A stretch of 64,000 bases of DNA from Pseudomonadales bacterium (GTDB lineage Bacteria > Pseudomonadota > Gammaproteobacteria > Pseudomonadales > Azotimanducaceae): the NCBI GenBank assembly GCA_028285415.1, contig JANQPF010000022.1, forward strand, positions 186,001 to 250,000, written 5' to 3'. The notes beneath the pieces were generated by a model that was not told where the DNA came from, did not search any database, and worked only from the letters and a program-made list of their open reading frames with translations. Made by a program: the position numbers and the translations under genes. This document shows positions 43,730-51,114 of this stretch, one piece after another. The first letter of the stretch is position 1, and the number at the start of each line of letters is the position of its first letter.

Positions 43730-44080
43730 CTAGTGCACCAGCTTGCGTCGATCGCTGCGGTTGCGCCGTTCCGAGTGAACCGGCGTTCCCGGCAGACCGT
43801 GATCGGCGTCGCGTCGTATTTCGGAGCGACGGTCGGACAGGTGTTTGTAGCGACACTCGCAGCGCTCCGGATGGTCACAACCGCCCAGCGGCAGCTGAGG
43901 CGCGTGCGCCGCCAGAAATTTCTGGCCGCTGATGCGGCGCGCGGCATCGCAGCACTCTTTTTTACTGTAGATTTTGACGCCGCGGTATGGATGTTGGACT
44001 TTTGGCCTGGATCCTTTCTGTTGTCGTCGGTTCGATGCCGACGTCGACCTGCCAAATAGTTTACTCACCCAACTGTTCAT
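43730..44080 (-). CDS. Conserved Cys-rich basic protein, function unknown
   Basis: The 116-residue product is highly basic. Its core QHPYRGVKIYSKKECCDAAR followed by GQKFLAAHAPQLPLGGCDHPERCECRYKHLSDRRSEIRR has a CDHPERCECRY block suggesting zinc binding. I recall similar uncharacterised proteins in gammaproteobacteria but cannot name the family. ATG 44080 is chosen; a GTG at 44095 lies directly against AGGGA and is less likely. It sits immediately upstream of the P450 on the same strand. Confidence 0.6.
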   Translation of the reverse strand: MNSWVSKLFGRSTSASNRRQQKGSRPKVQHPYRGVKIYSKKECCDAARRISGQKFLAAHAPQLPLGGCDHPERCECRYKHLSDRRSEIRRDADHGLPGTPVHSERRNRSDRRKLVH

Positions 44081-44095
44081 CGTATTGCCCGTCAC

Positions 44096-44423
44096 TCCCT
44101 GGTTTGCGGTTTCCGGAGACCTTTGCCGGCCTCAACGCAGGCAGCATAGCCGTCCCAACAGGGATACAGGCTAATAGTCCTGCGGGGAGGGTGCCATAGT
44201 CCATATGTACTATCCGAACGGAGATGGCCCTGAACGGCGTCGTTCGGAAAAATGCGCCTGATCTGCGATTCGCAACTGATGTGCCGGTAGCAACCTCGGC
44301 GCTTCCCTCCCACCGCGCGATTTCTTGCACGGCGTTGGGGTAGTTTATGACGATACCAGGTGGTGTCTGTCAAGCACCCGACACAAATTAAGCATAAGTC
44401 GAGATTGTTGCAGCGCGATTAAG
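44096..44423. other. Gene-poor stretch between Cys-rich gene and sulfatase
   Basis: No convincing gene is seen here. Open frames on the minus strand (44061-44330, 44092-44373) encode Arg/Tyr-rich sequence without coding character. The only signal is a possible minus-strand promoter at 44344-44373. Base composition is lower in GC than the neighbours. Confidence 0.5.
44344..44373 (-). promoter_or_regulatory. Possible sigma-70 promoter
   Basis: On the minus strand TTGACA (44373-44368) matches the -35 consensus exactly. CATAAA or TCATAA follows at 17-18 bp spacing as a mediocre -10. It would drive the Cys-rich gene with a 250-base leader. Confidence 0.35.
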
Positions 44424-46052
44424 CTAAGGGACGTGGGAGCGTATCTCGCTGCTTTGCCATCCATAGCGGACAGAGCGGGCTTCGAGCGCGGCATTGTTCA
44501 CCGGGCCCGTGTAGAGGCGCCAGTGCGTTTCTCCAGGGTAACGGTACCCGATGGAGGCGCCGATCGGGCTTTCGATGCGTAGCGTGCCGTTTTCCTCTGA
44601 AAACTGCACCGGCGGTGTCACGGGCAGCGCACCGTCCTGCAGGAACCGGTTGCGCATCTCAGCCTCCTCGACGGCGCTTGTATCACCCACGTCGTCCAGG
44701 AACGCATCGAGTGCGGCCGCCATGGTGGCGCGCACCTTGCCGTGACTGTCGGCGTCGGCGAGATTGTTAGTCTCGAATGGATCCAGGACAACGTCATAGA
44801 GCTGCTCCCGGCCGGCCGGCTCGAACCAGCGTCGTTGGACAGCCTCGAGCGTGCCATCCTCGTAGGCAGCGCGCCAGGCGCGCACCATGTCCAGATTGTC
44901 CCGGTAGGCAAGCGCGTGGCCGCCCGGCAGTTCCGGGTGCCAGCTGCGGATGTACTTGAACCGCGCGCTGCGCACCGCGCGCTGTCGATCGGGTATCTCG
45001 TCGATACGGTCGCGGGCGGCATAGACGTAGGCTCGGGCTGGACCGCTGAAGATGGATCGGCCGTGCAGGTAGGATGGCGGCTCGATGCCCGCAAGCTCGA
45101 GAATGCTCGGTGCAAGGTCGACAAAGCTGACCAGCTGCTGATTGATGTCCGGCAACGTCTGAGCGGGTTGCAGCACAATCATGGGCACGTGGATGCCGCT
45201 GTCGTAGAGCTCACGCTTGGCGCGGGGCAGGCCGTCGCCGTGGTCGCTGGTCCATATGATGATTGTTTCGCGTTCGAGGCCGTCTTCAGCCAGCGCGGCG
45301 AGAATACGTCCAGCCCGTGCGTCCATGGCGCGGATGTTGTCGTAGTGCCTTGCCAGATCACGGCGCACCGCGGGCAGGTCGGGGTAGTAGGGTGGCAGCC
45401 GCACGTCTGTGGGATCGGTCGTTTCGGGGGCTACCATGCCAAGCGCGTTGCGAAACTGTTGGGTTTGCCGGTGCCCTTCGCTGTGCGGCTCGCCGTCCGG
45501 GCGCATGACCCCGCTCTCGTGGGTTTCCATGAAATTGATCAGGCCGAAGAAGGGCTGCCCTTTCGCGCGTTCGCGCCAGGCGAAATCTGTCGCGTCTTCC
45601 CGGTCCCACAGGGTAAACGGTCCTGAACCGGCTCTGATGCCGCTGAATTGATAATCGAGCTTGGTGTCCGTGAACGTAAAGTAGCCCGCCTCGCGCAGAA
45701 GCTCCGGAAACGCGCGCAGCTCGGCGGGGGGCTGTGCCAGATAGGGCCCCAGTGGACCCGTCGAGCTACGCATGTGCTGGCCGCCGAAGCTGATCTGATG
45801 CTGACCGCTGATCAGCGCGGCGCGACTTGGCGCGCACACTCCGGCGGTCGTGAACACGTTGGTGAACAACGTACCTCTCGCTGCGAGACTGTCGATGTTG
45901 GGAGTGACCGCCACCTCGTCGCCGTAGGCACCGAGCCGCGGGCTCAAATCCTCGGCGACCAGGAGCAGAACGTTGGGCTGTGCCGCGGAGGCCTGGGTGG
46001 CGCAAATGAGCGCTGCAACTGCCACGAGCAGTGCGGCGGTGCGCCCGCTCAC
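44424..46052 (-). CDS. Exported sulfatase
   Basis: The 542-residue product has a signal peptide (residues 1-23, ALLVAVAALICATQASA) and the sulfatase signature C73-A-P-S-R77 followed by AALISGQHQ, in which Cys is converted to formylglycine. LLLVAEDLSPRLGAYGDE and WTSDHGDGLPRAKRELYDSG supply metal and substrate ligands. The family is type I, probably polysaccharide- or aryl-sulfate hydrolysing. The GTG start at 46052 overlaps the SLC13 stop, so translation is coupled to a permease that could import the released sulfate. Whether this host has a formylglycine-generating enzyme is not visible. Confidence 0.9.
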   Translation of the reverse strand: MSGRTAALLVAVAALICATQASAAQPNVLLLVAEDLSPRLGAYGDEVAVTPNIDSLAARGTLFTNVFTTAGVCAPSRAALISGQHQISFGGQHMRSSTGPLGPYLAQPPAELRAFPELLREAGYFTFTDTKLDYQFSGIRAGSGPFTLWDREDATDFAWRERAKGQPFFGLINFMETHESGVMRPDGEPHSEGHRQTQQFRNALGMVAPETTDPTDVRLPPYYPDLPAVRRDLARHYDNIRAMDARAGRILAALAEDGLERETIIIWTSDHGDGLPRAKRELYDSGIHVPMIVLQPAQTLPDINQQLVSFVDLAPSILELAGIEPPSYLHGRSIFSGPARAYVYAARDRIDEIPDRQRAVRSARFKYIRSWHPELPGGHALAYRDNLDMVRAWRAAYEDGTLEAVQRRWFEPAGREQLYDVVLDPFETNNLADADSHGKVRATMAAALDAFLDDVGDTSAVEEAEMRNRFLQDGALPVTPPVQFSEENGTLRIESPIGASIGYRYPGETHWRLYTGPVNNAALEARSVRYGWQSSEIRSHVP

Positions 46053-47863
46053 AGGTACAACCAGGAGAGCACCCACGTGAGGGTGATCCACATCAGAATC
46101 GTCAGCGGCAGCCCCACTTTGACGAACTCGCTGAACGTGTAATTACCGGCGCTCATCACAAGGAGGTTCGTCTTGTATGCCATCGGCGTTGCGTAACTCA
46201 TATTGGCACCGAAGAGAACCGCCAGCACGAATGGCTCTGCGGGCAGCTGCAGCGCCTGCGCAATGCCTACGGCGATTGGCGTGCCGATAACCGCGGCGGC
46301 GTTGTTGGATACGACGTTGGTCAGAATCGCCAGGAGCAGCATGAGTGCTGAGAGCACGACAACGGGGCCGGAGTTGCTCGTCAAAAAGAGGAATACCTGC
46401 GTCAGATACTCGGTGGCGCCGGTGGTTTGCAGTCCCAGTCCAAGTGCCAGACTCGCGGCGACGACAAAGTAGACCGACGGGCTGATGGCGCGAATGGCGC
46501 CGCCGACGGAAAGGCATCGGGTAATGAGCATCACCGCGCAACCGGCCAGGGCTGAGATCGCAATTGGCATGACGCCGGTGGCGGCCAGCAGTACCACGAC
46601 GGTGAGGATGCTCAGCGCCAGCAAAGATTTCTCGGAGCTCGGCAGCGCAACGCTCGAGTCCAGCACCATGAATTCCGTGGAGCGCTTGAGCGTGCCAATC
46701 TGCTCTTTCGGGCCCTGGACAAGCAGGACGTCTCCGGGCTGCAGAATCACCTCGTGAATCTCTTCCTTCGAATGCCAGATATCCTTGCCAGCCCGGTGTA
46801 AAGCCAGCACGGCCAGCTGGTAGCGGTTCAGGAAGCGTGCGTGGGACAGATTTGCGCGATCGAGACGTGATCCCTGAGCCACGGCAATCTCCGCCAGAGT
46901 CTGGTTTTCCGCAGATAGCGGATGCTCTTCGTCAACCCGCGTGTCACCCGAAAACAGCACCGCCTTCAGAGCTTCCTCGTAGGCTTTCAAGTTCTGCGGC
47001 GTGTCACGCACGCGCAGTCGGTCGCCCGCCCGCAACACGACGTCGGGGAGTGGCATGACCGCCGTTTCGCCGCGGCGTACTCTGACTACCTGCATGTCGC
47101 CGCCAGTCAGCGCAATGGCCTCTGCGAGCGTTTTGTCCACGGCGGGGGAATCCTCGCCGATCAGGAGGCGCGCTTCGAAGAGCCGCGGCGATGGATCGGC
47201 AAGCTTCGAGTCCCGTTCAGGCAGAAGGCGCGGTGCTATCAGCCAGAGATAAAGTATGCCAACGCAGGCTGCAATCGATGCGGGGAACGCAAAGTCGAAA
47301 AGACCAAACTTTTCCAGTCCCATCTCGTGGGCGACATTGACCACCAGCAGATTCGTAGAGGTGCCGATGGTTGTCGCCATGCCACCCACCAGCGTGGCAA
47401 ATCCCATCGGCATGAGTACCCGCGCGGGTGACGAATTGTTACGCAGGCAGACGCTGATCAGGATCGGCAAAAGCAGGACAACAATGGGTGTGTTGTTGAC
47501 AAACGCCGACAGGAAAGCCCCGACCACGAGCGTAATGAAAAGACTCAGAAAGGGCGCTTTGCCCCAGATTTTCCCGAGCAATCGCCCGACCGGTTCCAGC
47601 GCGCCGGTGCGTACCAGACCCTGGCCCAGCACCATGAGCGCACACACCGCAATGAGCGCCTCGTTGGCAAAGCCGAAGAAGAGATCGATGGGATCAAAGT
47701 CTTCGTACGGAAAAATGGCGAAGCCGACGACGAGTACCACCAGGAGCGACAGGGACGTGATCTCCAGCAACCAGCGGTCCTTGCTGAAAAGATACAGGGC
47801 CGCCACGGTAAGCAGCATCATCGCCAGTGCGTGGGCGTTGGGTAGATCGGGGAAGCTATCCAT
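46049..47863 (-). CDS. SLC13/DASS family permease with two TrkA-C domains
   Basis: This 604-residue transporter has membrane blocks split by two RCK/TrkA-C-like cytoplasmic domains (SPAVDKTLAEAIALTGGDMQ; QTLAEIAVAQGSRLDRANLS), as in YbhI/SLC13-type sulfate or dicarboxylate carriers. The hairpin motifs SAFVNNTPIVVLLLPILISV and VVSNNAAAVIGTPIAVGIAQ match the duplicated SNT-like substrate loops. Its ATG at 47863 overlaps the MscS stop by eight bases and its stop overlaps the sulfatase start. Confidence 0.88.
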   Translation of the reverse strand: MDSFPDLPNAHALAMMLLTVAALYLFSKDRWLLEITSLSLLVVLVVGFAIFPYEDFDPIDLFFGFANEALIAVCALMVLGQGLVRTGALEPVGRLLGKIWGKAPFLSLFITLVVGAFLSAFVNNTPIVVLLLPILISVCLRNNSSPARVLMPMGFATLVGGMATTIGTSTNLLVVNVAHEMGLEKFGLFDFAFPASIAACVGILYLWLIAPRLLPERDSKLADPSPRLFEARLLIGEDSPAVDKTLAEAIALTGGDMQVVRVRRGETAVMPLPDVVLRAGDRLRVRDTPQNLKAYEEALKAVLFSGDTRVDEEHPLSAENQTLAEIAVAQGSRLDRANLSHARFLNRYQLAVLALHRAGKDIWHSKEEIHEVILQPGDVLLVQGPKEQIGTLKRSTEFMVLDSSVALPSSEKSLLALSILTVVVLLAATGVMPIAISALAGCAVMLITRCLSVGGAIRAISPSVYFVVAASLALGLGLQTTGATEYLTQVFLFLTSNSGPVVVLSALMLLLAILTNVVSNNAAAVIGTPIAVGIAQALQLPAEPFVLAVLFGANMSYATPMAYKTNLLVMSAGNYTFSEFVKVGLPLTILMWITLTWVLSWLYL

Positions 47864-48884
47864 CGGCTTCGTCGTAGCGTTGGATGATTTCGTCGAGAGC
47901 GACAATCTGATGCTTGCGCCACGCTATTTCCAGCGCGTTGGCATCTTCGTCGTCCGATTCGAGTTCCTCAACTTCCGACCTCAGCGTTGCGGCCTGCTCG
48001 CGGAAGCGCTCGATCCGTGCCGCGAGTTCAGCCTTATCGAACATGAGCTTTTCGGCTTTGCCGGTGTCTTTGTCGGTTTCCGGCGTGTAGTCGAGAGGCG
48101 GGATCACTTTGCCTTCGAAACGTCGCTGGTCCATGACGGTGGGCGTCATCACCTCAACGCCGTTGCGATGGAATGTGTCGAGAACCGCGGCCCGAAGGTC
48201 GCTGCGGCTACTGACAATCTTGCCAACGTTGTCCAGAAAGCCGGTGACCTTGTAGGTGACCGCAAAGTCACCGATATCCAGAATCTGCACAAACGCGTCG
48301 GAGAGCCCCGCGCCTTCTGCTGCTTCCAGAAGCAGTTCGCGGACCCTGCGGCGGTGCACGTCGAAGCCGATGGATATCTCCGTGGAGATCAGCGTGCCCG
48401 TTTGGTCGACCACCTGCACAGGCTGGGTGATCATGAGCAGGTTGGGCAACGCAATGACGTCTCTGTCTTCGCTCTGGATCTCGGTATGCAGAAGCGCTTT
48501 TGCGGTCACTCTGCCAAACTGCCCATCCACCCTCACAAAGTCTCCGGTGTGGAACGTGCCCATGGCTTTCAGCATGAGTCCGGCCATGGCGTTACTGACG
48601 AACGAAGTGGAAGAGAACGCAATGACCGCGGTCATCGCATAGCCGAACACGGTGAAAAGACTTTGCCGGGTCGAATCTTCCAGCGGCCAGGAGACAAGCA
48701 AAACAGGCTGCGCCACCAACACGATCGCAACGTAGGTGAGTTGTCGATAGAGCCGGTTTTGCGGCTGGCTGGCAAACGACTTGGTGGTCAGCCAGAGAAG
48801 CGCCGCAGTAACAAGGCCAACCACAAGCAGCGGTCCGCCCCAGGCGAGCAGAGGCGGCAGGATCTGGTCCAATGAGAAATCCAT
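47856..48884 (-). CDS. MscS family mechanosensitive channel
   Basis: The 342-residue protein has about three or four membrane segments. The pore-like helix and beta domain are seen in SSTSFVSNAMAGLMLKAMGT followed by FHTGDFVRVDGQFGRVTAKA and HTEIQSEDRDVIALPNLLMI, typical of MscS/YnaI-like channels. The C-terminal part is helical and charged (KAELAARIERFREQAATLRS), likely a coiled coil. It protects against osmotic downshock. It is the first gene of the overlapping MscS / SLC13 / sulfatase transcript. Confidence 0.88.
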   Translation of the reverse strand: MDFSLDQILPPLLAWGGPLLVVGLVTAALLWLTTKSFASQPQNRLYRQLTYVAIVLVAQPVLLVSWPLEDSTRQSLFTVFGYAMTAVIAFSSTSFVSNAMAGLMLKAMGTFHTGDFVRVDGQFGRVTAKALLHTEIQSEDRDVIALPNLLMITQPVQVVDQTGTLISTEISIGFDVHRRRVRELLLEAAEGAGLSDAFVQILDIGDFAVTYKVTGFLDNVGKIVSSRSDLRAAVLDTFHRNGVEVMTPTVMDQRRFEGKVIPPLDYTPETDKDTGKAEKLMFDKAELAARIERFREQAATLRSEVEELESDDEDANALEIAWRKHQIVALDEIIQRYDEADG

Positions 48885-48979
48885 CGGCGAATTGTACGCG
48901 GAATGCCGAGCCTGGGGATGGAATAGGCGTAAAAACTTGTGCTGGAGTTATTTTGGTCCCGGCTTCCAGGGCAAACTTG

Positions 48980-48988
48980 TGCTATACC
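48980..48988 (+). promoter_or_regulatory. Extended -10 promoter element for the thrS leader
   Basis: TGCTATACC is an extended -10 element. It would start transcription about 20 bases before the leader peptide. No good -35 is visible, which extended -10 promoters tolerate. Confidence 0.4.
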
Positions 48989-49014
48989 TTCATGGTTGAT
49001 ACATTGGCGCCGCT

Positions 49015-49092
49015 ATGAAATTACTGCACCGTCAGACCAGCACGTTGACTACCGATACCCGGACTACGGGTGTCGAGTTGCCGGCTGTGTGA
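49015..49092 (+). CDS. Threonine-rich leader peptide of the thrS attenuator
   Basis: The 25-codon open frame reads MKLLHRQTSTLTTDTRTTGV then ELPAV and stop. Seven of 25 residues are threonine (positions 8, 10, 12, 13, 15, 17, 18), including two Thr-Thr pairs, just where a stalled ribosome would control RNA folding. It is followed by alternative hairpins, a terminator and then thrS. This is the hallmark of ribosome-mediated attenuation as in the thr operon leader. The ribosome site is weak. A nine-codon frame (MVDTLAPL, 48992-49018) overlaps its start by ATGA and could couple translation. Confidence 0.75.
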   Translation: MKLLHRQTSTLTTDTRTTGVELPAV

Positions 49093-49177
49093 ATTTTTCG
49101 AATTAAGTATGGGCGGCACCTCGATAAGAGGCGCCGCTTCCAACAAGACCCCGGGAGGCAGCGCCACCGGGGTTTTT
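49054..49177 (+). promoter_or_regulatory. Transcription attenuator of thrS
   Basis: Hairpin 1:2 pairs GATACCCG (49054-49061) with CGGGTGTC (49067-49074), with one G-U pair, inside the Thr codons. An alternative 2:3 pairing joins GGTGTCG (49069-49075) to CGGCACC (49114-49120 region). Hairpin 3:4 pairs GCGGCACCTC (49113-49122) with GAGGCGCCGC (49128-49137), one mismatch. Arm 4 can alternatively pair GGCGCCGC with GCAGCGCC inside the terminator loop. The terminator is ACCCCGG (49148-49154) with CCGGGGT (49167-49173) and TTTTT. Stalling at Thr codons should favour 2:3, free arm 4 and disturb the terminator. This logic is inference from pairing by eye. Confidence 0.7.
49148..49177 (+). terminator. 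Intrinsic terminator upstream of thrS (attenuator terminator)
   Basis: ACCCCGG and CCGGGGT form a 7-bp stem, with an inner GGC/GCC pairing, followed by five T residues and GTTT. It lies 55 bases before the thrS start, so it must be bypassed for thrS expression. Confidence 0.85.
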
Positions 49178-49231
49178 GTTTGGGTGTCGAAAAGCTGGTT
49201 GAGATCAGGGTCGTCAACACGGAGTAGAAAG

Positions 49232-51082
49232 ATGTCTAACTTTGAACACAGCGGCGACGAGGCGCAGGATGACCTGTACAAGGTGCGTCACAGTCTCGCT
49301 CACGTCATGGCGCAGGCCGTATTGGAAATGCGCCCCGGTAGTACGCTGGGCTTCGGCCCACCTATCCAGGATGGCTTTTACTACGATTTCATTCTGAGTG
49401 AACCGCTGACCGAGGAAGACTTCCCCGAGCTCGAGCGTCGGATGAAGAAGATCTGCAAAAGAGGTCAGCGCTTCGATCGCGAGGACTTGGACGCGGAAGC
49501 GGCGCTGGCGCGCATCGACGCGATGGGAGAGCCCTACAAAAGAGAGTATGGAGCTGAGCTCATAGAGAAGCACAAGCGTAAAGGCTTGTCGTTCTACCGC
49601 AACGGACCGTTTGTCGACATGTGTGAAGGCCCGCACGTGCACACGACAAAAGAAATCCCGCGTGATGCCTTCAAGCTGCGTAGCGTCGCCGGTGCTTACT
49701 GGCGTGGTAACTCCGACAACGTGATGATGACGCGTATCTACGCCTGGGCGTTTCTGGACAAGGAGACGCTCGATGCTCACGTGCAGGCTTTCGAGGAAGC
49801 CCAGGCGCGTGATCACAAGAAACTTGGCCGCGAGCTTGGGTTGTTTACATTCGACAACGAGATCGGGAGAGGTCTGCCGCTGTGGCTGCCGAACGGCACG
49901 GTGGTGCGCGACGAGCTCGAGAAGCTCGCCAGGGAACTCGAGTTCAAAGCCGGCTTCCACCGCGTCACCACGCCGCATCTCGCCAAGGAAGATTTGTACC
50001 GTACGACGGGGCATCTGCCTTACTACGCCGAAGACATGTTTCCCTCGATGGACGTCATGGAGTTGGGTGAAAGTGGCGATGAGGAGCGGATCAAAGAGAC
50101 CTACCGTCTGCGTCCGATGAATTGTCCCCATCATCACAAGGTGTTTGCCGCAGAGCCGCGCAGTTACCGGGACCTGCCGCTGCGGTTGGCCGAGTATGGT
50201 CAGGTGTACCGCTTCGAGGATTCCGGTGCGGTTGGCGGTCTCGTCCGCGTGCGTGGGATGGCGATGAACGACGCACATATTTACTGCACGAAAGCGCAGA
50301 TCAAAGACGAGTTCAAAGCTGTCATTGAAATGTCGAAAGAAGCGTACGCGGTGCTTGGTCTGGATGATTTCAAGATCCGTTTATCACGTTGGGATCCGCA
50401 AGATCCCAAAGGCAAAGACAAGTACGTCGATAATCCGGCCGCGTGGGAAGAGTCGGAGGCCATTCTCGCGGACGTCCTGGATGAAATGGGCATCGAGTTC
50501 AAGGAAGGCGTCGGTGAAGCGGCATTCTACGGTCCGAAACTCGACTTTCAGTTTGTCACGGTAACAGGGCGTGAAGAAACGGTATCGACGGTGCAGCTCG
50601 ACTTTGCGCAGCCCGAACGGATGGGGCTGAAGTACGTGGGTTCGGACGGGCAGGAGCATACGCCGTTCTGTGTCCATCGCGCGCCGTTCTCGACCCACGA
50701 GCGTTTTGTTGCGTTCCTGATTGAGCACTTCGCCGGAGCGTTCCCGACCTGGATGGCACCGCTGCAAGTGCAGGTCCTGACGGTTGGCGAACAGTTCGAC
50801 GATTATGCCGGCGCTATCGTGGCTCGCCTGCGAGCTAATATGGTACGCGCAGAGCTTGCCCCATCAGACGACACGCTGCCGAAAAAGATCCGTCAGGGTA
50901 CGGTGCGGAAAATTCCGAATCTCCTGATCATCGGTGAACGCGAAGCGGAAAACGGCACGGTGACGTTGCGCCGTTACGGGCATGAGTATCAACACACGCT
51001 TTCCGTGGAAGCATTTGTCAATGCAATAGGAACGACAATCGCGGAGCGTCGTCTGGAATTTGCGCTGCCCGAGACGGGCTGA
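49232..51082 (+). CDS. thrS: Threonyl-tRNA synthetase, divergent TGS-less type
   Basis: The 616-residue class II synthetase begins directly at the N2 editing domain (RHSLAHVMAQAV, with the HxxxH zinc-like motif, and DMCEGPHVHTT). The catalytic core follows with LRPMNCPHHHKVF, RVRGMAMNDAHIYC and FCVHRAPFSTHERFVAFLIE. The anticodon-binding domain is at the end. Compared with E. coli ThrRS (642 aa) the N-terminal TGS domain is missing, and core motifs such as CPHHHKVF differ from CPGHVQIF. They resemble a ThrRS lineage I associate with non-proteobacterial phyla. The usual infC-rpmI-rplT-pheST neighbours are absent. ATG 49232 has GGAG 7 nt upstream. It may be a second, inducible copy. Confidence 0.93.
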   Translation: MSNFEHSGDEAQDDLYKVRHSLAHVMAQAVLEMRPGSTLGFGPPIQDGFYYDFILSEPLTEEDFPELERRMKKICKRGQRFDREDLDAEAALARIDAMGEPYKREYGAELIEKHKRKGLSFYRNGPFVDMCEGPHVHTTKEIPRDAFKLRSVAGAYWRGNSDNVMMTRIYAWAFLDKETLDAHVQAFEEAQARDHKKLGRELGLFTFDNEIGRGLPLWLPNGTVVRDELEKLARELEFKAGFHRVTTPHLAKEDLYRTTGHLPYYAEDMFPSMDVMELGESGDEERIKETYRLRPMNCPHHHKVFAAEPRSYRDLPLRLAEYGQVYRFEDSGAVGGLVRVRGMAMNDAHIYCTKAQIKDEFKAVIEMSKEAYAVLGLDDFKIRLSRWDPQDPKGKDKYVDNPAAWEESEAILADVLDEMGIEFKEGVGEAAFYGPKLDFQFVTVTGREETVSTVQLDFAQPERMGLKYVGSDGQEHTPFCVHRAPFSTHERFVAFLIEHFAGAFPTWMAPLQVQVLTVGEQFDDYAGAIVARLRANMVRAELAPSDDTLPKKIRQGTVRKIPNLLIIGEREAENGTVTLRRYGHEYQHTLSVEAFVNAIGTTIAERRLEFALPETG

Positions 51083-51087
51083 TGGAT

Positions 51088-51112
51088 GTGAGCGGCGCCC
51101 TGCGCCGCTCAC
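51088..51112. terminator. Perfect hairpin between convergent thrS and prc
   Basis: GTGAGCGGCGC (51088-51098), loop CCT and GCGCCGCTCAC (51102-51112) make an 11-bp perfect stem in the 32-base gap between the two stop codons. There is no T tract on either side, so it may work as a weak terminator or an RNA-stabilising 3' end. Confidence 0.55.
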
Positions 51113-51114
51113 GT

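Noticed and set aside
44092-44373. 93-codon minus-strand frame between Cys-rich gene and sulfatase
   Set aside because: No motif or ribosome site, and composition unlike neighbouring genes.
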